Shown piece by piece: positions 7,941 through 16,833 of a stretch of 64,000 nucleotides of DNA. Both the position numbers and the translations under genes were made by a program. Under the pieces are notes generated by a model. The model had not been told where the DNA came from and made no database searches. It worked only from the letters and a program-made list of their open reading frames with translations. The DNA comes from Actinoplanes sp. KI2 (lineage in GTDB: Bacteria > Actinomycetota > Actinomycetes > Mycobacteriales > Micromonosporaceae), in NCBI RefSeq assembly GCF_025630775.1, contig NZ_JAOSZE010000019.1, forward strand, positions 1 to 64,000, in the 5' to 3' direction. Positions within the stretch are counted from its first letter, which is position 1, and each line of letters begins with the position of its first letter.

Positions 7941-8257
7941 ACCCGCACATCCACGTCGAGCGGAACCTCAACCGGGAGGCGGCCACGCGCCGCATGCTCG
8001 CCGACACGTTCGGGCTGGTCGGGGACGCGCCGGTCACCGTCACGACCGGGTGCGGGCTCGAAGTCGCGTACGCGATGACCTCGGCCCGCCCGGAGAAGGT
8101 GACCTGTCTCCCCTGCCGGGAACACGCGACGCAGTGGCACCTCGCGGCGGCCGCGGACATGGAGCGGCTCGCACCGGGCGTCGGCTTCACCTCGCGCGAT
8201 CTGTGGAAGGTCGCCGAGCACCACCGAGAGCAGGCGCGGCTGTTCGGCAGCGGTTAG
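7937..8257 (+). CDS. Small conserved hypothetical protein with CxxC motif
   Basis: A 106-residue protein starting at the ATG that overlaps the tetR stop. It contains TTGCGLEVAYAMTSA and a CLPCREHA motif at about residues 60-67, so three cysteines and a histidine could bind one metal ion. Its C-terminus is helical (LWKVAEHHREQARLF). It resembles short actinobacterial hypothetical proteins of unknown function. The coupling suggests that it responds to the same signal as the TetR regulator. Confidence 0.65.
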   Translation: MNPHIHVERNLNREAATRRMLADTFGLVGDAPVTVTTGCGLEVAYAMTSARPEKVTCLPCREHATQWHLAAAADMERLAPGVGFTSRDLWKVAEHHREQARLFGSG

Positions 8258-8334
8258 CCCACCGCCGCACGGAAGGGTGAGCGGCCGCGAACGATCAGCG
8301 CACCGCCGCACCGAAGGGTGAGCGGGCCCGATCG

Positions 8335-9285
8335 TCAGCGGACCTCGAACTCCAGCAGGGAGTAACCGAACTGACTGTTGCGCTCGGTGCCGTACATGCG
8401 CACGTACCGGGCCGGCGTCGGGGGAACCGGGATGTCGCGGACGCCCGCGGTGCCCGAGGTGGTGCGGTAGACCGTCGTCCAGTGCTTGGCGTCCAGCGAG
8501 ACGTCCACGTGGTAGCTCTTCGCGGATGCGTTTTCCCAGTAGAGCTTGATGTCCGTCACCGACCAGACCGCGCCCAGGTCGACCCGGATCCACTGCGGGT
8601 CGGAGAAGCCGCTGCTCCATCGGGTGGTGGGGTCGCCGTCGACGGCGGCCGCGGCCGGGTACTGGGGTTGCTCGTCGCTGAGGCTCTTGGCCTTCTTGTG
8701 CAGCGCGAGATCGGTCTTGGCCGGATTGGGCCGGCCAACCGGCGAAGGTGGCGGCGAGGCCGAGGCCGACGCACTCGCCGACGGCGCGGATTCGCCCAGT
8801 GCCGACGTATCGATCGACGGACCGAACGATGCGGCCGGACCGGTCGCAATGGGTTGGAGAGTGGACTGTGAACCGGCGCTCGGATCGACCGTGGCGACAC
8901 GATCCTGGGTGCGGAACGGATTCCCGCGCATCGCCACGTAGGCCGCGCCGCCGCCGATCGCGAGGAGCAGGATCACCACCGGGATCAGCCAGAGTCGACG
9001 CTTGCGCCGTTTCGGTGTCCGGGTAGCCGCGTCCTGGTGCGACCCCCCGCCCGTGCCCGCCGACGGCCATGGTCCGCCGGGCGCGCCCGCACCCGGTCGG
9101 CCCACCCCGGCGAACGGCCGGCTCCCGGTCGTCTCGCCCGGCACGCGTGGCGTATCCGGGCCTTGGCCCGGGCGCGGCGAGGACGCGAACACGGCCCGTA
9201 ACGAAGCGGCCCGCTCGACGGCGGCCCGCTCGGCGGCCGTGCGCTGGTTGGGTACGTCAGCCGAATCGGTCGGCGCGCCTTCCAC
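8335..9285 (-). CDS. Membrane-anchored protein with discoidin (F5/8 type C) domain
   Basis: Residues 1-95 are a Pro/Gly/Ala-rich cytoplasmic tail ending in RTPKRRKRR. One membrane helix follows (LWLIPVVILLLAIGGGAAYV), then a Ser/Ala/Pro stalk. A C-terminal discoidin-like domain of about 135 residues contains AAAAVDGDPTTRWSSGF, DPQWIRVDLGAVWSVTDIKL and ARYVRMYGTERNSQFGYSLL. The domain is expected outside the cell, where it would bind carbohydrate, perhaps to hold the cell to a polysaccharide. An ATG at 9291 abuts the AGGAG sequence, whereas a GTG at 9285 sits six bases after it, so 9285 is preferred. Confidence 0.85.
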   Translation of the reverse strand: MEGAPTDSADVPNQRTAAERAAVERAASLRAVFASSPRPGQGPDTPRVPGETTGSRPFAGVGRPGAGAPGGPWPSAGTGGGSHQDAATRTPKRRKRRLWLIPVVILLLAIGGGAAYVAMRGNPFRTQDRVATVDPSAGSQSTLQPIATGPAASFGPSIDTSALGESAPSASASASASPPPSPVGRPNPAKTDLALHKKAKSLSDEQPQYPAAAAVDGDPTTRWSSGFSDPQWIRVDLGAVWSVTDIKLYWENASAKSYHVDVSLDAKHWTTVYRTTSGTAGVRDIPVPPTPARYVRMYGTERNSQFGYSLLEFEVR

Positions 9286-9399
9286 CAACATCTCCTCAGC
9301 AGCAGCGGTATGGGACGACCGTAGTTTAGCGATCTTTTGCTCATCGATGCGCCTCGCGGAGCCGCCGGGTCAGAAATCGGTCACATTTGAACCCTCAAT

Positions 9400-9416
9400 G
9401 ACTACTCCAGGTAGTC
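9400..9416. terminator. Short inverted repeat downstream of the four-gene cluster
   Basis: GACTAC (9400-9405) and GTAGTC (9411-9416) with a five-base loop lie just past the stop of the gene ending at 9433. The stem is only six pairs, so an operator for the next minus-strand gene is also possible. Confidence 0.3.
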
Positions 9417-9432
9417 GTCTCCACAACAGAGG

Positions 9433-10620
9433 TCAGCGGACGAACAGCAGGAACAGGCCCGTCCAGGTGCAGGCGATCATGAAAAGGACCACCGGGAGCT
9501 CGTCGGCCAGCACCGCCAGCGGCGGCCGGCCGGGGCTGTCCGCGAGGGCCAGGTCGTGGGCGGCCAGCACGCCGAGCGCGTGGCCGAGCAGGATCAGCGC
9601 CACCTGCAGCACGGAGATCACGTGCGGGTCGGGGAGCACGTTCCACGTCGCGCCCTCGGCCAGTCCCCATTGCTGGACGAGCAGCAACCCGCCGCGTGGC
9701 CCCTCGACTAGCAGCAACGTGAGGTAGTGAGCGAGCGTGTAACCGACCGCGATGGGGATCAACGAGTTGGTCACGTCGAGCTTTCCCGGAAGCGTACGGA
9801 CGGCGACGAACACCACGCCGCAGATCAGCACCAGCCCGAGCGTCGACCAGAGGACCGGCGCGCCCGCCCGCTGCACGAACCCGGCCCAGGCCGGCGACCC
9901 GGCGGCACTGTCGAAGATGGTCGATCCCCACCAGATCGCGAGGAACGCGGCTCGCCCCGCCCCGGCCGGATGGTCGGCGGCCAGGCCGGAGAGCGGCGGA
10001 CGCCACCGCAGCGGGCTCAGGCGCCCGGCGAGATCGGAGTAGACCTCGAAGAGATCGCCGCGGGCGGGCCAGTCCGCGCCGTACCGGAAAATGAGCCCGA
10101 CCTGCACGACGGCGTATCCCAGGAGGCAGAGTCCGAGCACCAGCGGATCGGCCCGATCGGGTGCGATCAGTTCCAGCCAGGCGAACGCGAGCAGTCCCGC
10201 CGCGGCTGCCCACGGCTGACCGCCCGGGGCGGCGCGAACCGGCCGGCGCAGCAGACGAGCAATGGTGCGCAGCGGGTTGACCGCACGCCAGACCGGCCCG
10301 AACAGCACGCTCAGCGGAATCAGCCCGACCCAGAGCCAGACGTAAAGGGCGTGCGCCGCCGGGTTCGACTCGTCGCGCGGCCCGAGCAGGGCGTCCGCCG
10401 GCAGGTAGACGCACACCGCGAGCACCAGGATCTGCAGCGGGCGACGCCACCATGTCGTACGCGGATGGCGTTCCACCCCACCGGCCAGGCGAGGGCGACG
10501 CCACAGCAGGGCCGCCCCCAGGAACGAGATGACCACGGTCGCCGCGCCGGCCTGGAGGACCAGATCCAGCGGCAGCGGCAGATCGGTGGACTGGCCGATC
10601 CCGTGCGCGAGCGGGATCAC
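9433..10620 (-). CDS. Multi-pass membrane protein, last gene of the four-gene cluster
   Basis: About 395 residues with roughly ten hydrophobic helices. The N-terminus reads IPLAHGIGQSTDLPLPLDL, followed by the first helix, AATVVISFLGAALLW. Further marked segments are LFGPVWRAVNPLRTIARLL and FLAIWWGSTIFDS. The N-terminal pattern is one I associate with actinobacterial proteins sometimes labelled fenitrothion hydrolase. I cannot verify that and the true role is unknown. The GTG start at 10620 overlaps the lipoprotein stop as GTGA, so all four genes from 13041 to 9433 are translationally chained. Confidence 0.75.
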   Translation of the reverse strand: MIPLAHGIGQSTDLPLPLDLVLQAGAATVVISFLGAALLWRRPRLAGGVERHPRTTWWRRPLQILVLAVCVYLPADALLGPRDESNPAAHALYVWLWVGLIPLSVLFGPVWRAVNPLRTIARLLRRPVRAAPGGQPWAAAAGLLAFAWLELIAPDRADPLVLGLCLLGYAVVQVGLIFRYGADWPARGDLFEVYSDLAGRLSPLRWRPPLSGLAADHPAGAGRAAFLAIWWGSTIFDSAAGSPAWAGFVQRAGAPVLWSTLGLVLICGVVFVAVRTLPGKLDVTNSLIPIAVGYTLAHYLTLLLVEGPRGGLLLVQQWGLAEGATWNVLPDPHVISVLQVALILLGHALGVLAAHDLALADSPGRPPLAVLADELPVVLFMIACTWTGLFLLFVR

Positions 10621-10982
10621 TTGACCTCGAGCTGCAGCAGCAGCGTGTCCGGGTGCGCCTCGACGTCGAAGAGCCCGGCCCGATCGGCCACGAACGACAC
10701 ACATCCGGGTACGCCGGGGGCAGCGTCGTATTCGAGGTCGTACCCGTGGACGTGCACCTCGACGACCTGGTCCGACTCCACCCGCACCTGCACGGTCCCA
10801 CCCGCCGGCACCGCCACCCGGTGCGGCGCCGGCGTTGCCCGCCCGTTCCGCAGGGCCGAGGTGACCACGACGGTCCCGGGAGCGGTCGATGAGCAGTCGG
10901 AGACCCGCGTCGCCGGCGCCTGCCCGCACCCCGCGAGAAGAACAGCGCCGCCGATGAGCCACCACGGACAGCGACGTTTCAT
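10617..10982 (-). CDS. Cupredoxin-like lipoprotein
   Basis: A 121-residue lipoprotein: a short signal, WWLIGGAVLLAGCGQ, with the lipobox cysteine at about residue 19, then a single beta-sandwich domain. The core reads GGTVQVRVESDQVVEVHVHGYD, then APGVPGCVSFVADRAGLFDVEAHPDTLLLQLEV. The HVHGYD motif plus the late histidine of EAHPD could bind a metal, but the Cys-Met set of classic blue-copper proteins is not seen. It is probably anchored on the outer face of the membrane. It overlaps its neighbours by four bases on both sides (ATGA upstream, GTGA downstream), so it is likely made in step with the membrane proteins. Confidence 0.8.
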   Translation of the reverse strand: MKRRCPWWLIGGAVLLAGCGQAPATRVSDCSSTAPGTVVVTSALRNGRATPAPHRVAVPAGGTVQVRVESDQVVEVHVHGYDLEYDAAPGVPGCVSFVADRAGLFDVEAHPDTLLLQLEVK

Positions 10983-11998
10983 GCGGGCTCTCCGGCGCGC
11001 GCTTCCTGGGCCGCCAGCCCGCGCAGCACCGCACCACCGGCCACCGCCGTGCCGACGCCGGCGCCGAGCGCCAGCACGACCAGAACACGTTCGATCGCGT
11101 CGGGTCCGGCGAACGGCAGCACGGCCCGGTGGAAGGACGTCACGTCGGGCAGGACGGAGACCGCGGTCAGCGCCGCACCGGCGCACACCGCCAGCAGCCC
11201 GGCCGGTCTGCCGCGGTACGCCGCCACCGCGCCGCCCAGGATCAGCGGCCAGGCGAGCAGGTTGACGCCGGCCGCGCTGACGAACGTGCCCAGCGCCGGC
11301 GCCGAGACCACCTCCATCGTGGAGCCGGTGACGTGCGCGATCGACGCGGCCATGGCGACCAGTCCGGCCCCGGCCAGCACCACTTCCCCGCGGCGGGACC
11401 GACCGGAGCCGCCGGAACGGCCGGAACGGCGGCAGACCACCGGAATCGCGACGACCAACGCCAGCGTGGCCCCCCACCAGACGACGAAGGCCGGCGGCGA
11501 AGCGCCCTCCAGCACCCCGGTGACCGTCACCGCGGCACCCGCCACCTCCAGCACCAGCGTCCACGGCCGCACGGCACCCGCGCCGATCCTCTTGCCGACC
11601 GGAGACGTACGCGAATCGGCCCACATCGCGGTGTGGCCCGCGGCGACCGTCGCCGGGGCGGCCGGCCCGCCGCCGGGCGGGATGGCCACCACGGAGGCCG
11701 TGCCGTTGACCAGCCGGAGTTTGGCGCCGTCCTCGATGGTGGCCACCGACATGCCGGGAACCGACGGCGTCACCGACACCACCCGGCTGCGCGCATCGGT
11801 GGCGACGAGGCCGCCCGCGTGCGCGGACGCGGGCGACGCCCACCCGGCGAGCACGACCGCCACGAGCCCGACCAGCGAAACCACCCGCCGAACCAGCAAG
11901 GACATGGCGAGCCCGACCGGCGAAACCACCCGCCCTACCAGCAGCGACATGGCGAGCACGGCCGGCGAAACCACCCGGCGAAGCGGCAACGACGTCAC
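10979..11998 (-). CDS. Exported membrane protein with signal peptide and repeated leader
   Basis: About 339 residues. The N-terminus is a run of near-identical segments (MSLLVGRVVSPVGLA, MSLLVRRVVS), from an in-gene tandem repeat at about 11877-11990, and ends in a signal peptide with the cleavage-like WASPASAHAGG. An extracytoplasmic domain of about 110 residues follows (VTPSVPGMSVATIEDGAKL, SVVAIPPGGG), then about six membrane helices. The His at the predicted mature N-terminus (SAHAGG) recalls the copper-binding N-terminus of CopC-like and related proteins, but that is only a resemblance. The GTG at 11998 overlaps the preceding stop. Confidence 0.75.
   Translation of the reverse strand: MTSLPLRRVVSPAVLAMSLLVGRVVSPVGLAMSLLVRRVVSLVGLVAVVLAGWASPASAHAGGLVATDARSRVVSVTPSVPGMSVATIEDGAKLRLVNGTASVVAIPPGGGPAAPATVAAGHTAMWADSRTSPVGKRIGAGAVRPWTLVLEVAGAAVTVTGVLEGASPPAFVVWWGATLALVVAIPVVCRRSGRSGGSGRSRRGEVVLAGAGLVAMAASIAHVTGSTMEVVSAPALGTFVSAAGVNLLAWPLILGGAVAAYRGRPAGLLAVCAGAALTAVSVLPDVTSFHRAVLPFAGPDAIERVLVVLALGAGVGTAVAGGAVLRGLAAQEARAGEPA
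11877..11990. repeat. In-gene repeat coding for the duplicated leader
   Basis: Three imperfect copies of a unit of about 54 bp, marked by cggcgaaaccacccg(c/g)c, encode MSLLV-type segments at the start of the exported membrane protein. Confidence 0.75.
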
Positions 11999-13041
11999 GA
12001 AGCAGCGGTGTCCGAGGCGAGCTCCGGCGAGGGCCCCGCCGCGGCCGGTGCGGGCGGCCGCACGTTGCGGGCGACCAGCACCGTCGCCGCCCCCGTCAAC
12101 GAGACGTAGGTGAGGATCCCGGCGACGATGTGGATGTTCCACCCCACCCCGATCTCGATGTCCCCCACCAGGAACAGCGTGCCCCACACCACCGGCGGCC
12201 CGGCCAGCCCGAGCAGCAGCCAGGCCACCGACGACGAGACCCACAGCAGCGGCCCCACCACCCGGATGACCAGTTCGACACCGGCGGCGGCCGCGGCGAC
12301 CGTCAGCGACAGCCACCATTTCTCGTCGGAGAGGAACATCAGATGCATGGCCAGCGCGGGCACCGCCACCAGCACCGTGGGCACTCCGATCGGCACCGAC
12401 CACCGCCGTCCGATCAGGACGATCGGCAGCAGCAGGAGCGCCGTGGTGAACAGATACGCGTGCATCATCTGGGCGTCGCTGGAGTAGATGCGCACCGGGT
12501 TGTCGCCGTTGCCGAAGTAGATCCGGCCCAGCACGTTGGCGTGCAGCGAGAAGATGTGCAGCGGCAGCACGGTCAGCAGCGCCGAGACGGTGACCAGCGC
12601 AGCGTCGCCGAGGCCCAGCCGCGGCGCCGTCGTCATCAGGGCCGGCCCGACCGCGACCAGCACCATGCCCAGGATGATGAACTGATGGCTCGGGCTCACG
12701 AAGATCTCGAGGCCCTTCTCGATGCCGAAGATGTTGTGCCACAACGTGTCGATCGCGCCGCCGACGAGCAGGAACGCCATGCCCAGCATCGGGATCCGCA
12801 ACGCGTTCGGCAGCGCGAGCACCGATTCGTACGTGGGGATCCGCGGCAGCCGCGAGCGCAGCAGCCAGACCAGGGTCAGTCCGGAGGCGGCGATCCCCGA
12901 GTAGAGCACGGCGTGCCACGGCGTCCAGAAGGTCTCCAGCTGGGGCGTGGTCGCGTGGGCGTAGGCGTCCAACTGCAGGCCGGTAACGAGCCAGGCGCTC
13001 GCCACCAGCATGATCCAGCGCTCACGGGCGGAAAACGTCAC
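11995..13041 (-). CDS. His-rich multi-pass membrane protein, first gene of the four-gene cluster
   Basis: A 348-residue protein with about nine membrane helices. It is notable for histidines at helix ends: DAYAHATTPQLETFWTPWHA, IDTLWHNIFGIEKGLEI, SPSHQFIILG, and LPLHIFSLHANVLGRIYFGN. Such paired histidines could bind metal or haem in the membrane (inference only). The GTG at 13041 follows AAGGAG at a six-base spacing. The gene heads an operon in which every following gene overlaps its predecessor by four bases. The 149 bases upstream (13042-13190) separate it from the lacI-type gene and should hold the operon promoter. Confidence 0.8.
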   Translation of the reverse strand: MTFSARERWIMLVASAWLVTGLQLDAYAHATTPQLETFWTPWHAVLYSGIAASGLTLVWLLRSRLPRIPTYESVLALPNALRIPMLGMAFLLVGGAIDTLWHNIFGIEKGLEIFVSPSHQFIILGMVLVAVGPALMTTAPRLGLGDAALVTVSALLTVLPLHIFSLHANVLGRIYFGNGDNPVRIYSSDAQMMHAYLFTTALLLLPIVLIGRRWSVPIGVPTVLVAVPALAMHLMFLSDEKWWLSLTVAAAAAGVELVIRVVGPLLWVSSSVAWLLLGLAGPPVVWGTLFLVGDIEIGVGWNIHIVAGILTYVSLTGAATVLVARNVRPPAPAAAGPSPELASDTAAS

Positions 13042-13190
13042 GGTCCGCTCCTTCGGGTGCTCGACGAAGCCGTTTCAACCGGACAACCTACATTCCCCCG
13101 GGTAAATGGTCCGTCAACTCCCCAACCGCGGAAGGCGGCCCGCTCGCCGCTCATGAACGCTCCGCCGGGCAGGTGCGCCGGTCAACCGGA

Positions 13191-14207
13191 TCAACGACCG
13201 ATCGTGCTCTGCCGGGGCACCAAACGGTGCGCCACCTTGAGCTCGACCCCGGGTACCGGCTCTCGGCTGCCGATCCGCAGCACCAGGCGATCGACGGCGA
13301 GCTGCGCGATCGCCTTCTTGTCCGGCTGAATGGTGCTGATCGTGGGCTGGCTGTAGCGGCCGTCCTCGATGTCGTCGTAGCCGATGATCGCCACGTCCTC
13401 GGGCACCCGCAGACCGCGGTCGAGCAGGGTGTGGATCGCGCCGGAGGCGACCAGGTCGCTGTAGCAGAACACCGCGTCCGGCGGGTCCGCCCGGTCGAGC
13501 AGCGCGGCCATCGCGGTGGCGCCGTCGATCCGGTTGAACCGGGGAGTGCCGATGATCAGCGACTCGTCGACCGGCAGGCCGGCCGCCTGGTGCGCGGCCC
13601 GGAATCCGCGGGTGCGCAGCTGGGCCGCCTCGCCGGTCGGGTACGGCTGGTCACCGATCGCCGCGATCCGGCGGCGGCCGATGTCGATCAGATGCGACAC
13701 CGCCTCGGTCGAGGCCGCCAGGTCGTCGATGCCGACGTGGTCGAACGTGCCGTCCGAGCGGCGCTCGCCGAGGACCACGAGGGGCAGGTCGGGATCGCGT
13801 ACGGAAAGGTCGTCCTGAGCGAGGCCCAGCGGGCTGATGATCATGCCGTCGAAGAGGAAGCGGCGCGAGCCGCGCCCGATGAGCTCGCCCTCGTGCGCGC
13901 GATCGCCGTCGGTCTGGTCGATCAGCACGTTGTAGCCGAGCTTGCGGGCGGCCGGGATGATCGCCTGCAGCAGCTCGGCGAAGTACGGCGTGTCCAGGTA
14001 GGGCACGACCACCACGATCTGCCCGGAGCGACCGGTCGCGAGGTTGCGGGCGAGCACGTTGGGCCGGTAGCCGAGCTCGGCGATCGCCCGCTCGACCTTG
14101 GCCCGCGTGCTGTCGGTGACCTTGGCGTAGCCGTTGACCACGTTGGAGACCGTGCGCGGTGACACGCCGGCCAACTCGGCGACATCACGCAGCGTAGTTT
14201 CTCGCAA
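13191..14207 (-). CDS. LacI-family repressor of the arabinoside import operon
   Basis: A 338-residue LacI/GalR regulator. Its helix-turn-helix starts at once (TLRDVAELAGVSPRTVSNVV), then the hinge LGYRPNVLARNLAT, then a periplasmic-binding-like sugar domain with VVVPYLDTPYFAELLQAI, DQTDGDRAHEGEL and the late IAIIGYDDIEDGRYSQP-type strand. A TTG at 14207 sits six bases after AGGGGAGG and gives the usual family length. A GTG at 14240 or a longer start is possible. It is divergent from the ABC importer and GH51 genes, so an arabinose-containing sugar is the likely inducer. Confidence 0.9.
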   Translation of the reverse strand: MRETTLRDVAELAGVSPRTVSNVVNGYAKVTDSTRAKVERAIAELGYRPNVLARNLATGRSGQIVVVVPYLDTPYFAELLQAIIPAARKLGYNVLIDQTDGDRAHEGELIGRGSRRFLFDGMIISPLGLAQDDLSVRDPDLPLVVLGERRSDGTFDHVGIDDLAASTEAVSHLIDIGRRRIAAIGDQPYPTGEAAQLRTRGFRAAHQAAGLPVDESLIIGTPRFNRIDGATAMAALLDRADPPDAVFCYSDLVASGAIHTLLDRGLRVPEDVAIIGYDDIEDGRYSQPTISTIQPDKKAIAQLAVDRLVLRIGSREPVPGVELKVAHRLVPRQSTIGR

Positions 14208-14297
14208 GGGTGGCCTCCCCTGTTTGTTGTCCGCGGTCACGAAGGTATTTCCGCGACGTTGCCTCTTGCCAGAGCCGAACGGCCGAGGCATAGTCCT

Positions 14298-14311
14298 TTG
14301 CAGCGCTGCAA
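14298..14311. promoter_or_regulatory. LacI-type operator
   Basis: TTGCAGCGCTGCAA is a perfect 14-bp palindrome centred on CG, the standard LacI-family operator architecture. It lies between the divergent regulator gene and the solute-binding protein gene and probably controls both. Confidence 0.8.
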
Positions 14312-14474
14312 TAGGAATTTACCTCACACATCACCGGCGAGCGGTGAGCTCCCCCTCCCCTCGGCATCCACCCAGATAGCGCGTCGTCCACCCGAGCCGC
14401 CAGCACGCTCGGTAATCTTCTGTGCCCTTTTTGCCCGGAAACGACGGCGCGCGGCTGATCACAGGAGGCCAGGA

Positions 14475-15839
14475 ATGCGTTTCCGAACCACTCTTTCCCT
14501 CATGGCCCCCGTCGTCCTCGCGCTCGGCCTGGCCGCCTGCGGCGGCGGGGACGACTCGGCCGGCGGCGGGGGCACGGCGGCAAAGGCCACCAACTGCACC
14601 AACAAGGTCGTCCACGAGGACGCCAAGAAGGTCCTGGTCTGGGCCTGGTACCCGAACATGGCCAAGGTCGTCGACAACTTCAACAACCAGCACACCGACG
14701 TCCAGGTCTGCTGGACCAACGCCGGCCAGGGTCAGCCCGAGTACGCGAAGTTCCAGACCGCGATCTCGGCGAAGAAGGGCGCACCCGACGTCATCATGCT
14801 CGAGGCCGACCAGCTCGTCGGCTTCGAGATCCAGGACGCACTGGTCGACCTCGCGCCCTACGGGGCTTCCGGTATCCAGAAGAACTTCAGCGCGGGCGCC
14901 TGGAAGGACGTCTCGCAGGGCGACAAGGTCTTCGCCGCGCCGGTCGACGGCGGCCCGATGGCGCTGATCTACCGCGCCGACATCTTCGAGAAGTACGGGA
15001 TCAAGACCCCGCCGAAGACCTGGGACGAGTACGCCGCGGACGCCAAGAAGGTCAAGGACGCCGGCGGCCCGGTCTTCGGCGACTTCGGCAGCAACGTGCC
15101 GGCCGTGACCACCGCGCTGATGATCCAGAAGGGCGCGCAGCCGTTCGTCTACGACCTGTCGAACAAGAAGAACATCACGATCAAGCTGGACGACCAGGCC
15201 ACCAAGGACGTGCTCGACTACTGGGGCAACCTGTCCAAGCAGGGGCTGGTCGGCAAGGAGGATCAGTTCACCACGGACTACATCGCCGGGATGGTGGGCG
15301 GCAAGTACGCCACCTACGTCTCGGCGGCGTGGGCGCCCGGCTACCTGACCGGCGCGGGCGTGGGCAAGGGCGCCGACAAGGGCAAGTTCGCGGTCGCCCC
15401 GCTGCCGCAGTGGGACACGAACAACCCGGTCTCGGTCAACTGGGGCGGTTCGGCCTTCGCGGTCACCTCGCAGACCGGGGACAAGGCGGCGGCGGCCAAG
15501 GTCGCCCTCGGCCTGTACGCCGATGACGCGTCGTTGAAGGACGGCTGGCAGACCCAGACGATCTTCCCGCTCAACCAGAACGTCCTGAAGTCGGACGAGT
15601 TCCTGAACGCGAAAATCGAGTTCTTCAACGGGCAGACCGTGAACAAGGACATCTACGTCCCGGCCGAGAACGCGTACCAGGGCGCGGTCTACAGCCCGTT
15701 CACCGTCTACTACTACGCCCAGCTCCAGGCCCAGATCGCGAAGATCAACCAGGGTCAGACGACCGGCTCGCAGGCGGCCACCGACCTGCACAACCAGATC
15801 GTCACGTACGCGAAGCAACAGGGCTTCACCGTCCAGTGA
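14475..15839 (+). CDS. ABC sugar-binding lipoprotein (family 1 solute-binding protein)
   Basis: A 454-residue extracellular lipoprotein. The signal VVLALGLAACGGGDD has its lipobox cysteine at about residue 22. The mature part shows the usual extracellular solute-binding signatures, VLVWAWYPNMAKVVDNFN, PDVIMLEADQLVGFEI, AAPVDGGPMALIYRADIFEKYG and WGGSAFAVTS. The ATG at 14475 follows AGGAGG. With the two permeases downstream it forms a CUT1-type importer. No ATPase gene is present, and in actinobacteria a shared MsiK-type ATPase from elsewhere usually serves such importers. The linked arabinofuranosidase suggests that arabino-oligosaccharides are the cargo. Confidence 0.92.
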   Translation: MRFRTTLSLMAPVVLALGLAACGGGDDSAGGGGTAAKATNCTNKVVHEDAKKVLVWAWYPNMAKVVDNFNNQHTDVQVCWTNAGQGQPEYAKFQTAISAKKGAPDVIMLEADQLVGFEIQDALVDLAPYGASGIQKNFSAGAWKDVSQGDKVFAAPVDGGPMALIYRADIFEKYGIKTPPKTWDEYAADAKKVKDAGGPVFGDFGSNVPAVTTALMIQKGAQPFVYDLSNKKNITIKLDDQATKDVLDYWGNLSKQGLVGKEDQFTTDYIAGMVGGKYATYVSAAWAPGYLTGAGVGKGADKGKFAVAPLPQWDTNNPVSVNWGGSAFAVTSQTGDKAAAAKVALGLYADDASLKDGWQTQTIFPLNQNVLKSDEFLNAKIEFFNGQTVNKDIYVPAENAYQGAVYSPFTVYYYAQLQAQIAKINQGQTTGSQAATDLHNQIVTYAKQQGFTVQ

Positions 15840-15891
15840 TCCGCCGGCCGGGCGGCGCGAGCCGCCCGGCTCCACCTGGGGAGCTAGTCCC

Positions 15892-16833
15892 ATGGCAGTC
15901 GAGACGCCGGTCAGCGCCGGCAGCTCCGTACCGGCCCTCCCGGTCGCGCGCGGCGGCAAGGTCCGCCGCGGCAACGCGGGCTGGCTGTTCATCCTCCCGT
16001 TCCTGCTGGTGTTCGTCGCCTTCCTGGTGGCGCCGCTGGTCTACGCCGGCTACCTGAGCCTGTGGACCAAGGGCCTGGCCACCGGCACCACCTTCGCCGG
16101 GATCGACAACTACACCCGGGCGTTCGGCGACCCGTCGTTCCGCAAGGGCCTGTGGTTCGTGCTGAAGTTCAGCGTCGTGGTGATCCCGTTGCAGATCCTC
16201 GTGGCCCTGGTCGCGGCGCTGCTGCTCGACGAGATCACCGGCCGGCTGGCCAGGTTATCGCGTTTGGTCATCTTTCTTCCGTACGCGATCCCGGTCGTTC
16301 TCGGCGCTCTCATGTGGGGCTTTCTGTACAGCCCGACGTTCGGCCCGATCGAGCAGATCGCCTCGTTCTTCGACTTCCGGGCACCGTTCCTGCTCAGCCA
16401 GGGCAACGTGTTCTACGGATTGCTGAACGTCGTCACCTGGCAATGGTCCGGGTACTACATGATCATCATCTACGCGGCGCTCAAGGGCATCGACTCCTCG
16501 ATCTACGAGGCGGCCCGGATCGACGGCGCCACCGCCCGGCAGATCGCGCTGCGGGTCAAGGTGCCCATGGTCGGCTCGGCGCTCGCGTTGATCCTGGTCT
16601 TCTCGCTGATCGGCACGCTCCAGTTCTTCAGCGAGCCGCAAATTCTGCGCCCGATCGCGAACGGCTCGATCACCCCCGACTTCACCCCGAACATCTACGC
16701 GTACGAGCTGGCCTTCAACTACGCGCAGTTCAACTACGCGTCGGCCATCTCCTTCGCGCTCGGCTTCGTGGTGTTCGTGGCCGTCGCCATCTTCATGGTC
16801 GTCACCCGCAAGCGAGGGAGTCTCTTCACATGA
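15892..16833 (+). CDS. ABC sugar permease, MalF-type
   Basis: A 313-residue inner-membrane subunit with six predicted helices, beginning at GWLFILPFLLVFVAFLVAPLVYAGYLS. It carries the cytoplasmic EAA loop YEAARIDGATARQIALRVKVPM (about residues 205-225), which docks the ATPase. The ATG at 15892 follows GGGGAGC. Its stop overlaps the start of the next permease as ATGA. It works as half of the membrane channel of the arabinoside importer. Confidence 0.93.
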   Translation: MAVETPVSAGSSVPALPVARGGKVRRGNAGWLFILPFLLVFVAFLVAPLVYAGYLSLWTKGLATGTTFAGIDNYTRAFGDPSFRKGLWFVLKFSVVVIPLQILVALVAALLLDEITGRLARLSRLVIFLPYAIPVVLGALMWGFLYSPTFGPIEQIASFFDFRAPFLLSQGNVFYGLLNVVTWQWSGYYMIIIYAALKGIDSSIYEAARIDGATARQIALRVKVPMVGSALALILVFSLIGTLQFFSEPQILRPIANGSITPDFTPNIYAYELAFNYAQFNYASAISFALGFVVFVAVAIFMVVTRKRGSLFT

